A stretch of 64,000 bases of DNA from G965279355 sp965279355 (GTDB taxonomy: Bacteria > Pseudomonadota > Alphaproteobacteria > CACIAM-22H2), in assembly GCA_965279355.1 (NCBI GenBank), contig OZ257155.1:558001-622000 (forward strand). The letters run 5' to 3'. The position numbers and the translations under genes are program-made. Under the pieces are notes generated by a model, which saw only the letters and a list, made by a program, of their open reading frames with translations, did no database searches and was not told the origin of the DNA. Shown piece after piece: positions 15,333 through 23,471 of the stretch (position 1 is the stretch's first letter; the number at the start of each line of letters is the position of its first letter).

Positions 15333-16994
15333 ATGAACGTGATTGCGGTCCCCAGGACCTCCGCCAAACTCACCGTCTTGAACCCGGTCGGATATCCGCC
15401 CAAGGTCGCGAAGAAGACTCCCGCCCAACGTCTCAGCAACCTCGACGGAAAAACCGTCTATCTCGTCGACTGCCGCTTCGATGATTCGATCGAACTGCTG
15501 AAGCAGGTGCAAGCCTGGTTTACGGCGAAGATGCCCAGCGTCACGACCAAGATGGTTTCGCTCAACGCCTATTACGGCGCCGACGATCCCAAGACCTGGG
15601 AAGAGATCAAGGCCAACGGCGCTGCCGCCATCCTCGGCGTCGGCCACTGCAGCACCTGCGCGCCCGCCGTCGCCACGCATTCGGTGACGCTGGAGACCAA
15701 ATACGGCGTGCCGACCGTGGCGCTCCACACCGACAAGTTCGACAAGGTGGTCCGCTCGACCCTGAAAATGGCGGGCCTCGCCAACGGCGCCGTGGTCTTT
15801 GTGCCGCAACCGGTCATGGGCAAGTCGCAGGATGAGTTGCGCGCCTATGTAGAAGGCAAGGACCCGATCACCGGCAAGCCCGTGATGCAGGAAGTGATCG
15901 AGGCGCTGACCCAGGGTCTCGCCACCGACAACTCCGCCCCCATCGACCGGTCCACCCCGCGTCTCGTCGAGCCTGATACCGAGGAGAACCTGCACCAGCT
16001 TTTCCTCGACAATAACTGGACCGACAAGCTGCCGATTGTCCTGCCGACCGAAGAGCGCGTCGCGGCAATGCTGGCCGGCACCAGCCGCAAACCCGACGAG
16101 ATCGTCGGCCGCATGCAGCCGACCCATAATCGCGGCGCCTGGGAATACACGGTCGAAAAAGTAGCGGTGAATGCCGTCATGGCCGGCGCCAGACCGGAAT
16201 ACTTCCCGGTCATTCTCGCCCTTGCCGCGTCGGAAGTGTCGGCACGCGGCAGTACCTCGAGCTCGGCCAGCGCCATGGTCGTGGTCAACGGCCCGATCCG
16301 CAAGGAGATCGGGATGAACGCGGGCACCGGCGCCATGGGCCCGTACAACCACGCCAATGCGACCATCGGCCGCGCCTATGGCCTGCTGTCGCAGAACGGC
16401 CAGGGCGGCTCGGTGATCGGCGAGACCTTCATGGGCTCGCTCGGCAGCGCCTACACCTACAACAGCATCACCTTCGCCGAAAACGAGGAGCGCAGTCCGT
16501 GGGAGCCGCTCCATGTGCAGAAGGGCCGCAAGGCCGAGGAAAGCACGGTCACCGTGTTCCATGGCTGCCGCTCCACGACCTTCTCCCTTGGCCTGCGCGA
16601 GAAGTACTGGAAGGAGCATGTGAAGGACATGCTGCTTGGGACCGATTCCATCACGGCCCCCATCCTGCTGCTCGATCCCCTCACCGCACGGCAGTTCGTC
16701 GACCGCGGCGGCTTTGACACCAAGGCCAAGCTGATCCGCTGGCTGCATGAGACGGCCGAGATGCCGGCTGGAAGATATTGGGATACCCAGCTCGTCCAGA
16801 ACTACATCTATCCGTGGGCAACCTTCGGGCAGCAGCCGATGGCCGGCAATCTGCGCGACGATCCGAATGAACTGATCCGGATTTTTCCGGAGAGCGAAAT
16901 CAATGTCATCGTCGTTGGTGGCGAAACCAACGGCTACTGGCAGATCATGGGTGCCAAGCTGCGCAAGCAGGTCTCCATCGACGAGTGGCGCTGA
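15333..16994 (+). CDS. UGSC-family redox protein with large C-terminal domain
   Basis: A 553-residue soluble protein. The N-terminal ~175 residues resemble the UGSC family of (seleno)proteins: GKTVYLVDCRFDDS starts the fold and the redox motif lies in GVGHCSTCAPAV, where C-S-T-C takes the place of U-G-S-C, so the selenocysteine position is Cys. From about residue 210 a second domain follows (NNWTDKLPIVLPTEERVAAML, then WEYTVEKVAVNAVMAGARPEY), which I recognise only as a conserved companion of UGSC domains. No signal peptide. I start at 15333 because AAGGG lies nine bases upstream; an ATG nine bases earlier would leave no room for a ribosome site. Function unknown. Confidence 0.7.
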   Translation: MNVIAVPRTSAKLTVLNPVGYPPKVAKKTPAQRLSNLDGKTVYLVDCRFDDSIELLKQVQAWFTAKMPSVTTKMVSLNAYYGADDPKTWEEIKANGAAAILGVGHCSTCAPAVATHSVTLETKYGVPTVALHTDKFDKVVRSTLKMAGLANGAVVFVPQPVMGKSQDELRAYVEGKDPITGKPVMQEVIEALTQGLATDNSAPIDRSTPRLVEPDTEENLHQLFLDNNWTDKLPIVLPTEERVAAMLAGTSRKPDEIVGRMQPTHNRGAWEYTVEKVAVNAVMAGARPEYFPVILALAASEVSARGSTSSSASAMVVVNGPIRKEIGMNAGTGAMGPYNHANATIGRAYGLLSQNGQGGSVIGETFMGSLGSAYTYNSITFAENEERSPWEPLHVQKGRKAEESTVTVFHGCRSTTFSLGLREKYWKEHVKDMLLGTDSITAPILLLDPLTARQFVDRGGFDTKAKLIRWLHETAEMPAGRYWDTQLVQNYIYPWATFGQQPMAGNLRDDPNELIRIFPESEINVIVVGGETNGYWQIMGAKLRKQVSIDEWR

Positions 16995-17066
16995 CGCAGG
17001 CTAGGCAAAATCGCGCGGCGTGCGCGTGAGAACACGCACACCGCGCTTGCCGCTCACACGTGGAAG

Positions 17067-17092
17067 TTATCCACGCTATACTTTTGTCCACA
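17067..17092 (+). promoter_or_regulatory. Two DnaA-box-like 9-mers upstream of dnaB
   Basis: TTATCCACG (17067-17075) and TTGTCCACA (17084-17092) each differ by one base from the DnaA box TTATCCACA. They are in the same orientation, 17 bases apart, 67 bases before the dnaB start. The rest of the gap 16995-17158 holds an imperfect GC-rich hairpin (about 17021-17043) without a T run. Confidence 0.5.
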
Positions 17093-17158
17093 GCCGATTC
17101 GCCGTGACGTTTTAAAGACCGCCGATGATACGGTCTGCGCCCCACTGGAATTGCGCAA

Positions 17159-18679
17159 ATGTCTAATATTGCCCCGCTCAAGCCGCGTGAAGACGATGCG
17201 CTCTCGCTCCGCAGCCCGCCGCACAATTTCGAGGCGGAGGTGCAGCTGCTTGGCGCGATTCTGGCCAACAACCGGGCCTTCGAGCGGGTCGGCGATTTTC
17301 TGCTAGCCGAACACTTCATGGATGATCGCCATCGGCGCATCTATGAAGCCTGCGGAAAAATGATCAACCGCGGCCAGATGGCCAGCGCCACCACGCTCAA
17401 GAACTATTTCGAGCAGGACGCGACGCTGACCGAGATCGGCGGTGTCCAGTACCTGTACAAGCTGGCCGGCTCGGCGATGACGGTGATCAATGCCACCGAG
17501 CATGGCCGCATCGTCCACGACCTTTTCCTGCGCCGGCAGCTCATCAATCTGGGCGAGGACGTCGTCAACAAGGCCTACGCGCACGACCTTGAAAGCGGCG
17601 CCCGGGAACAGATCGAAGCCGCCGAACAGCAGCTCTTCAATCTCGCCACCACCGGCGAGAACGAAGGCACGCTCAAACCGCTGCGCCTGGCCATCAACAC
17701 CGCCATCGACATGGCTGAGATCGCGTTCAAGCGCGAAAGCCATATCACCGGCGCCACGACCGGCCTCGAAGCCCTCGACAAGAAGCTGGGCGGTCTGCAC
17801 AAGTCCGACCTTCTCGTCCTCGCCGGCCGGCCGTCGATGGGCAAAACCGCGCTGGCCACCAAGATGGCATTCAAGGCGGCCGAAGCTTACCGCGAGCGGA
17901 CCCTCGAAGATGGCACCGTCGAAGTCGCCGAGGGTGCAAAGGTCGCCTTCTTCTCTCTCGAAATGTCGGCCGAGCAGCTCGCCAACCGTCTGCTCGCCGA
18001 ACTCACCGAAGTTCCCTCCGACAAGATCCGGCGCGGCGAAGTCCGCCCCGATGATTTTCCGCGCTTCGTCGAAGCGAGCCAACGGCTCGCCAACATACCG
18101 ATGTTCATCGACGATACGCCGGCCCTCTCCGTCTCGGCCCTTCGCACCCGGGCGCGGCGCCTGCAGCGCACCCACGGCCTGGGCCTGATCGTCATCGACT
18201 ACCTTCAGCTTCTGGCGCCGTCACCCGGAGCCCGCTCCGAAAACCGCGTGCAGGAAATCTCGGCTATTACGCGCGGCCTGAAAGCGCTGGCCAAGGAACT
18301 CAACGTGCCGGTGCTGGCGCTCTCGCAGCTCAGCCGCGCCGTCGAGCAGCGCGAGGACAAGCGGCCGCAGCTCTCCGACCTTCGTGAATCCGGAACGATC
18401 GAGCAGGACGCCGACGTCGTCATGTTCGTCTATCGCGAGGCGTATTACCTGCAGCGCGAGGAACCGGCCCGCCGCGCCGAGGAAGGCGACGAGAAATTCC
18501 ACGATCGCTACGAGAAGTGGCAGCAGCGCGCCACCGAAATGCACAACATCGCGGAAGTGATCATCGGTAAGCAGCGTCACGGACCGATCGGCACGGTCAA
18601 GGTGCTGTTCGAGGGCATGTTCACCAAGTTCGACAATCTGCCGGAAGGCGCTGCCCCGGCCGATGACGACCGCGAATAA
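17159..18679 (+). CDS. dnaB: Replicative DNA helicase
   Basis: Hexameric helicase that unwinds DNA at the replication fork. The 506-residue protein has the N-terminal DnaB domain (PPHNFEAEVQLLGAIL, residues 20-34), a linker, and the RecA-like motor with Walker A AGRPSMGKTAL (residues 222-232), the H2-type motif FFSLEMSAEQL and LIVIDYLQLL. A short insertion between Walker A and H2 (LEDGTVEVAEG) is common in alphaproteobacteria. The C-terminus overlaps the alr start by 17 bases. Two DnaA-like boxes precede the gene. Confidence 0.97.
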   Translation: MSNIAPLKPREDDALSLRSPPHNFEAEVQLLGAILANNRAFERVGDFLLAEHFMDDRHRRIYEACGKMINRGQMASATTLKNYFEQDATLTEIGGVQYLYKLAGSAMTVINATEHGRIVHDLFLRRQLINLGEDVVNKAYAHDLESGAREQIEAAEQQLFNLATTGENEGTLKPLRLAINTAIDMAEIAFKRESHITGATTGLEALDKKLGGLHKSDLLVLAGRPSMGKTALATKMAFKAAEAYRERTLEDGTVEVAEGAKVAFFSLEMSAEQLANRLLAELTEVPSDKIRRGEVRPDDFPRFVEASQRLANIPMFIDDTPALSVSALRTRARRLQRTHGLGLIVIDYLQLLAPSPGARSENRVQEISAITRGLKALAKELNVPVLALSQLSRAVEQREDKRPQLSDLRESGTIEQDADVVMFVYREAYYLQREEPARRAEEGDEKFHDRYEKWQQRATEMHNIAEVIIGKQRHGPIGTVKVLFEGMFTKFDNLPEGAAPADDDRE

Positions 18680-19787
18680 TCCAGACCGGGCTGCCCGCGC
18701 CTCGCAATCGATCCTCACTGTCGATCTCGGCGCTCTCGCCGCCAACTACCGGATGCTCCGCGACCGTGTCGTCGCGGGCGGGGCTTGCGCCGCCGTGGTC
18801 AAGGCCGATGCCTATGGCGTCGGCGTTGCGCGCGCCGCCCCCGTCCTGCACAAGGCCGGCTGCACCGAGTTCTTCGTCGTCCATCTGGATGAGGGGCTGA
18901 CGCTTCGCCGCCTACTGCCCGCGGCGGCGCAGGTTTACGTCCTGAACGGCGTGTTTCCCGGCGAGGAGCAGGAGTTGGCCCAGTCCGGCGTCATTCCCGC
19001 CCTCAACGATCTGGCTCAGGTCGCGCTCTGGCAGGATGCGGCCCGGAAGTCCGGCAGCCGCCTGCCCGCCATCCTGCATATCGACACCGGCATGACCCGG
19101 CTCGGCCTGTCGGCCCGCGAGGTGGCGGCTCTGACCGCCGATCCCGGCCTCTTGGCCGGCCTCGATGTCCGCTATGTCATCAGCCACCTTGTGGCATCGG
19201 AGGAAACCGGCCACCCACTGAACCCGGCCCAGCTGTCGGCGTTGAAGCACTGGCGCACCGCCTTTCCGCATGCGCGGTTCAGTCTATGCAATTCTTCGGG
19301 TATTTTTCTGGGACCGGATTACCATTTCGATCTGGTCCGGCCGGGGGCCGCCCTGTACGGGGTGAACCCCACCCCAGATCGTCCAAATCCGATGCGCCCG
19401 GTCGTCCGGCTTGAGGGAAAAATCCTGCAAATCCACGAGGTTGACCCACCCAGGACCGTTGGATATGGTGCCACGCATCGCGTCACCGGACACGCCCGAA
19501 TCGCGACCATTGCGGCGGGCTACGCCGACGGCTGGCCCCGGACCCTGAGCAATCGGGGCTGTGCCTATATCGGAGATGTCCGCGTGCCCGTGATCGGTCG
19601 CGTTTCCATGGATCTCACTACCCTCGATGTTACGGCAGCCCCACACGTGAAGCCCGGCGACACGGTGGAACTGCTCGGCGAACATCTGACAGTCGACGAC
19701 GTCGCCGACATGGCCGGCACGATCGGCTACGAGATCCTGACCCGCCTCGGACCCCGTTATCATCGCGTCTATATCGGCGGCGCGTGA
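18663..19787 (+). CDS. alr: Alanine racemase
   Basis: PLP enzyme that makes D-alanine for peptidoglycan. It has 374 residues with the TIM-barrel PLP lysine Lys47 in VVKADAYGVG, the substrate-region motif HIDTGMTRLGL, and the C-terminal beta domain with VGYGATHR and VIGRVSMDLTTLD. The start at 18663 lies inside dnaB, so the genes overlap by 17 bases, and the stop TGA overlaps the mlaE ATG. The dnaB-alr order is common in alphaproteobacteria. Confidence 0.96.
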   Translation: MTTANNPDRAARASQSILTVDLGALAANYRMLRDRVVAGGACAAVVKADAYGVGVARAAPVLHKAGCTEFFVVHLDEGLTLRRLLPAAAQVYVLNGVFPGEEQELAQSGVIPALNDLAQVALWQDAARKSGSRLPAILHIDTGMTRLGLSAREVAALTADPGLLAGLDVRYVISHLVASEETGHPLNPAQLSALKHWRTAFPHARFSLCNSSGIFLGPDYHFDLVRPGAALYGVNPTPDRPNPMRPVVRLEGKILQIHEVDPPRTVGYGATHRVTGHARIATIAAGYADGWPRTLSNRGCAYIGDVRVPVIGRVSMDLTTLDVTAAPHVKPGDTVELLGEHLTVDDVADMAGTIGYEILTRLGPRYHRVYIGGA

Positions 19788-20563
19788 TGAATTTTCTTGC
19801 CGTCTTTGGCCGGGTCTTCCTGCGCTTCCTTGAAGTCGTGGGCCGGATATCGATGTTCACGGGAACCGCAGTGTCGCACTGCGTCCGTCCTCCCTTTTAT
19901 CCGTCGATCATCGTCAAGCAGATGATCGAAATCGGCTATTACTCGCTGCCGGTTGTCGGCCTGACCGCGCTCTTCACCGGCATGGTGCTGGCGCTGCAAA
20001 GCTACACCGGCTTCGCCCGCTTTTCCGCCGAAGGCGCCGTCGCCACGGTCGTCGTTTTGTCCGTCACGCGCGAGCTTGGCCCCGTTATCGCCGGCCTGAT
20101 GGTGGCCGGACGCATCGGCGCGTCGATGGCCGCCGAAATCGGCACCATGCGTGTCACGGAGCAGATCGACGCGCTGACGACCCTGTCGACCAATCCGTTC
20201 AAATATCTGGTCGCGCCGCGGCTGATCGCCGGCCTCACCATGCTGCCGCTGCTGGTGATCGTGGCGGATATCATCGGCGTGTTCGGCGGATATCTCGTCG
20301 GCGTGCACAAGCTGAACTTCAATCCCGCCGCCTACCTCAAGCGCACCTTCGACTATCTCGAATTCATGGACGTGTTCTCCGGCCTGGTGAAGGCATCGGT
20401 GTTCGGCTTCATCATTTCGCTGATGGGCTGCTATCACGGCTACCATAGCGGCGGCGGCGCCCAGGGCGTCGGGCGTGCCACCACGAACGCCGTCGTGTCG
20501 GCGTCGATCCTGCTGCTGATCTTCAACTACGCCATTACCGAAATCTTCTTCGCCACACGATGA
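19787..20563 (+). CDS. mlaE: MlaE-family ABC transporter permease
   Basis: Integral-membrane permease (258 residues, five or six helices) of the MCE-linked phospholipid transport system that maintains outer-membrane asymmetry. Family motifs are present: a helix with FTGMVLALQSYTGF, then RELGPVIAGLMVAGRIGASMAAEIGTM and the EQIDAL coupling helix. The ATG at 19787 shares its A with the alr stop (TGATG), so translation is coupled. mlaF follows with an ATGA overlap. No mlaD (MCE protein) gene is present in the cluster. Confidence 0.92.
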   Translation: MNFLAVFGRVFLRFLEVVGRISMFTGTAVSHCVRPPFYPSIIVKQMIEIGYYSLPVVGLTALFTGMVLALQSYTGFARFSAEGAVATVVVLSVTRELGPVIAGLMVAGRIGASMAAEIGTMRVTEQIDALTTLSTNPFKYLVAPRLIAGLTMLPLLVIVADIIGVFGGYLVGVHKLNFNPAAYLKRTFDYLEFMDVFSGLVKASVFGFIISLMGCYHGYHSGGGAQGVGRATTNAVVSASILLLIFNYAITEIFFATR

Positions 20564-21333
20564 ACCCCGCCCCCAAAATCGCCATTCGCGGGCTCAAGAA
20601 GGCCTTCGGACCGAAAAGGGTGTTGGACGGTGTCGACCTCGATGTCGGCAAAGGGGAATCGGTGGTCGTCATCGGCGGTTCCGGCTCCGGCAAGTCGGTA
20701 CTGCTGAAATGCATTCTCGGCCTGCTGGATGTCGATGCCGGCAGCATCAAGATCGACGGAAAGGAAGTGGTCGGCCTGCCGGCCTCCGAGCGCGAAAAGG
20801 TGAACCGCAAATTCGGCATGCTGTTCCAGGGTGCGGCATTGTTCGACTCGCTCAGCGTATGGGAGAATGTTGCCTTCGGTCTTATTCAGGCGAAGGGCAT
20901 GCCGCGCGACGAGGCAGGAGAGATTGCGATCAAGAACCTCTCCGCCGTCGGCCTGGCCGCCGACGTTGCCAACCTGTCGCCGGCCGAGCTTTCGGGCGGC
21001 ATGAAGAAACGGGTCGGCCTGGCGCGCGCCATCGCGACGACGCCGGAGATCATCTTCTTCGACGAGCCGACGACCGGCCTCGACCCGATCATGTCCGATG
21101 TCATCGACAAGCTGATCGTGAAATGCGTGCGCGAGCTTGGCGCCACCGGCCTGTCGATCACGCACGATATGAAAAGCTGCCGCCAGATCGCGAGCAATGT
21201 CGCCATGCTGTACGGCGGCAAGATCATCTGGAACCGTCCAGTTTCTGAACTCGACCACCCCAATAACGAATACGTCGATCAGTTCGTGCACGGCCGGGCC
21301 GAAGGCCCGATCCAGATGCAGGTGCGCGCATGA
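20560..21333 (+). CDS. mlaF: MlaF-family ABC transporter ATPase
   Basis: ATPase subunit (257 residues) partnering MlaE. Walker A is GGSGSGKS (residues 39-46), the Q loop is MLFQGAALFDSL, the signature LSGGMKKRVGLARA, and Walker B IIFFDEPTTGLDP. SKS-type MCE ATPases share the LFDSLSVWENVAF pattern after the Q loop, which is seen here. The start overlaps the mlaE stop. The periplasmic MCE protein needed by this type of transporter must be encoded elsewhere. Confidence 0.93.
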   Translation: MNPAPKIAIRGLKKAFGPKRVLDGVDLDVGKGESVVVIGGSGSGKSVLLKCILGLLDVDAGSIKIDGKEVVGLPASEREKVNRKFGMLFQGAALFDSLSVWENVAFGLIQAKGMPRDEAGEIAIKNLSAVGLAADVANLSPAELSGGMKKRVGLARAIATTPEIIFFDEPTTGLDPIMSDVIDKLIVKCVRELGATGLSITHDMKSCRQIASNVAMLYGGKIIWNRPVSELDHPNNEYVDQFVHGRAEGPIQMQVRA

Positions 21334-21361
21334 TGCGGCCGCACACGGCAGAGCGCTGATC

Positions 21362-22771
21362 ATGGCCCGCCGCGAAGCCCGCTATGTCTGCCAGTCCTGC
21401 GGCGCAAGCACATCGCGCTGGGCCGGCAAATGCGAATCCTGCGGCGAATGGAACACCATCGTCGAGGAAACCGGCGGCGAGCTGGCGCCGCACGGCGCCA
21501 AGCGTGGAGCCGCCAAGGGAACCCGCGTTGAATTCGTCGCCCTGGCCGGCTCCGACAAACCGGCCCCGCGACAGATCAGCAACATCGCCGAGTTCGATCG
21601 CGTCTGCGGCGGCGGCCTGGTCCCCGGTTCCGCCGTGCTGGTCGGCGGCGATCCCGGCATCGGCAAGTCGACCGTCCTGCTGCAGGTCACGGCGGCGCTG
21701 TCGACCCTGATGCCGATTGCCTATATCTCCGGCGAAGAATCGATCGATCAGATCCGCCTGCGCGCCTCGCGGCTGGGCGTCACCGGCTCGAATGTCGCCC
21801 TCGCCTCGGCCACCAATCTTCGCGATATCCTGGCCAGCCTCGACGTTGCCGGCGGCCCGCGCCTCGCCGTCATCGATTCCATCCAGACCATGTATCTCGA
21901 CACGCTGGATTCGGCGCCAGGCACGGTCGCACAGGTCCGCACCTGCGCCGGTGAGCTGATCCGGCTGGCCAAGCGGCGCGGCATCACCCTGCTTCTCGTC
22001 GGACACGTCACCAAGGAAGGCACGATTGCCGGGCCGCGCGTGCTCGAACACATGGTCGATACAGTGCTGTACTTCGAAGGCGAGCGCGGACATCAGTTCC
22101 GCATCCTGCGCTCCGTGAAAAACCGCTTCGGCCCGACCGACGAAATCGGCGTGTTCGAGATGACCGATGGCGGCCTCCTTGAAGTGCCGAACCCCTCGGC
22201 GCTGTTTCTCGCAGAACGTAAAGGCGAGATCAGCGGCGCCGCCGTCTTTGCCGGCATGGAGGGCACGCGGCCGGTTCTGGTCGAGGTCCAGGCGCTGGTC
22301 GCGCCATCGGGTCTGGGCACGCCACGGCGGGCCGTCGTCGGCTGGGATTCCGGCCGTCTGGCGATGATCCTCGCGGTGCTGGAAACCCGCTGCGGCCTTG
22401 TTTTCAGCGCCAGCGATGTCTATCTGAACGTGGCGGGTGGCTTGAGGATTTCCGAGCCGGCGGCTGACCTTGCGGTCGCGGCCGCCCTGGTTTCCTCGCT
22501 CACGGATTCAGCCGCTCCGCCTGCCTGCGTGATCTTCGGTGAAATCGGTCTGTCGGGCGAAGTCCGCGCCGTCGGTCAGATGGATGCGCGTCTGAAGGAG
22601 GCCGCCAAGCTCGGCTTCCGGCGGGCTTTGTGCCCGAAGCGCCGCAAGGGCGGCGCCGAGCGCAGCGACGGTCTCGAACTTTCCGAGATCGCGCTGCTGT
22701 CGGATCTGGTGGAGGTCTTCGGACCGCTGCCCGCGCGCGCGACGAGGCGCGCCGAACGAAGGATGGCCTGA
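21362..22771 (+). CDS. radA: DNA repair protein RadA
   Basis: RecA-like helicase that helps branch migration and processing of recombination intermediates. The 469-residue protein has the N-terminal C4 zinc finger (Cys10, Cys13, Cys24, Cys27), Walker A GGDPGIGKST, the RadA-specific KNRFGPTDEIGVF motif and a C-terminal Lon-like domain (GGLRISEPAADLAVAAAL). I start at the ATG at 21362, which gives the family start MARREARYVCQSCG; the open frame extends upstream into mlaF without support. It is 28 bases downstream of mlaF. Confidence 0.96.
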   Translation: MARREARYVCQSCGASTSRWAGKCESCGEWNTIVEETGGELAPHGAKRGAAKGTRVEFVALAGSDKPAPRQISNIAEFDRVCGGGLVPGSAVLVGGDPGIGKSTVLLQVTAALSTLMPIAYISGEESIDQIRLRASRLGVTGSNVALASATNLRDILASLDVAGGPRLAVIDSIQTMYLDTLDSAPGTVAQVRTCAGELIRLAKRRGITLLLVGHVTKEGTIAGPRVLEHMVDTVLYFEGERGHQFRILRSVKNRFGPTDEIGVFEMTDGGLLEVPNPSALFLAERKGEISGAAVFAGMEGTRPVLVEVQALVAPSGLGTPRRAVVGWDSGRLAMILAVLETRCGLVFSASDVYLNVAGGLRISEPAADLAVAAALVSSLTDSAAPPACVIFGEIGLSGEVRAVGQMDARLKEAAKLGFRRALCPKRRKGGAERSDGLELSEIALLSDLVEVFGPLPARATRRAERRMA

Positions 22772-22775
22772 ACGC

Positions 22776-23471
22776 ATGTCGGATTTTCCGGTAAATCCCG
22801 CCGACCTCACGATCGTTGTTGTGATCGTGCTGTCCGGACTGTTTGCGATGGCCCGCGGCTTCGTGCGCGAAGTCCTGTCGCTGGCAAGCTGGGTTGGTGC
22901 GGCCCTTGTCACCCTCTGGGGCTACTCGGTCGCCCTGCCCTATACGCGGCGTTTCATCGAAAGCCTGCTGATGGCGCAGATCGTCACCGGCGTTGCGCTC
23001 TTCATCGTCAGCCTGATCGTCTTTTCGATGATCGGTGGCGGCATCGCTTCGTTCGTGCGCGGCACCACCCTCAACGCGCTCGACCGGGCGCTCGGCTTCG
23101 TTTTCGGCCTCGTCCGGGGTGCCCTGATTGTCGCCCTGCTCTGGCTGGGGCTGGCCTGGGTGGTCAAGGACGACCGCCCGGACTGGCTGGTCGAGGCCAA
23201 GCTCCGCCCGGCGGTCGAGCGACTTGCCGATTTCATGCGCAACCTGGCCCCGCCGGAATTCCGGAGCCGCGCCGCGAACGCCGGCGACCAGGTCAAAGGC
23301 AGTGTCCGGCAGGTACAGCAATACGAGCAGATCCTGCGGGCACCCGCGACTCCGGCGGCGAAAACTTCTGCATCCGACGGCGAAACCGGCTATAAATCCG
23401 ATGAGCGACGCGGCCTCGACGGGCTTATCCAGCGCGCACAGCCCACAGACTCCGGAACAGCCAGCCGATGA
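22776..23471 (+). CDS. cvpA: CvpA family membrane protein
   Basis: A 231-residue inner-membrane protein with four hydrophobic segments in the first 130 residues and a hydrophilic C-terminal tail. The N-terminus (LTIVVVIVLSGLFAMARGFVREVLSLASWVG) matches CvpA, first known for colicin V production and linked to envelope stress tolerance. cvpA directly before purF is a widely conserved arrangement; here the stop overlaps the purF start (ATGA at 23468-23471). Confidence 0.92.
   Translation: MSDFPVNPADLTIVVVIVLSGLFAMARGFVREVLSLASWVGAALVTLWGYSVALPYTRRFIESLLMAQIVTGVALFIVSLIVFSMIGGGIASFVRGTTLNALDRALGFVFGLVRGALIVALLWLGLAWVVKDDRPDWLVEAKLRPAVERLADFMRNLAPPEFRSRAANAGDQVKGSVRQVQQYEQILRAPATPAAKTSASDGETGYKSDERRGLDGLIQRAQPTDSGTASR

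Noticed and set aside
15222..16748. A 508-codon open frame antisense to the UGSC-family gene
   Set aside because: Its composition is rich in Gly, Arg, His and Ala, typical of shadow frames, and the plus-strand gene has a good start and conserved motifs.
17021..17043. GC-rich imperfect hairpin after the UGSC gene as a terminator
   Set aside because: There is no T run and the stem has a mismatch, so I do not call it a terminator.
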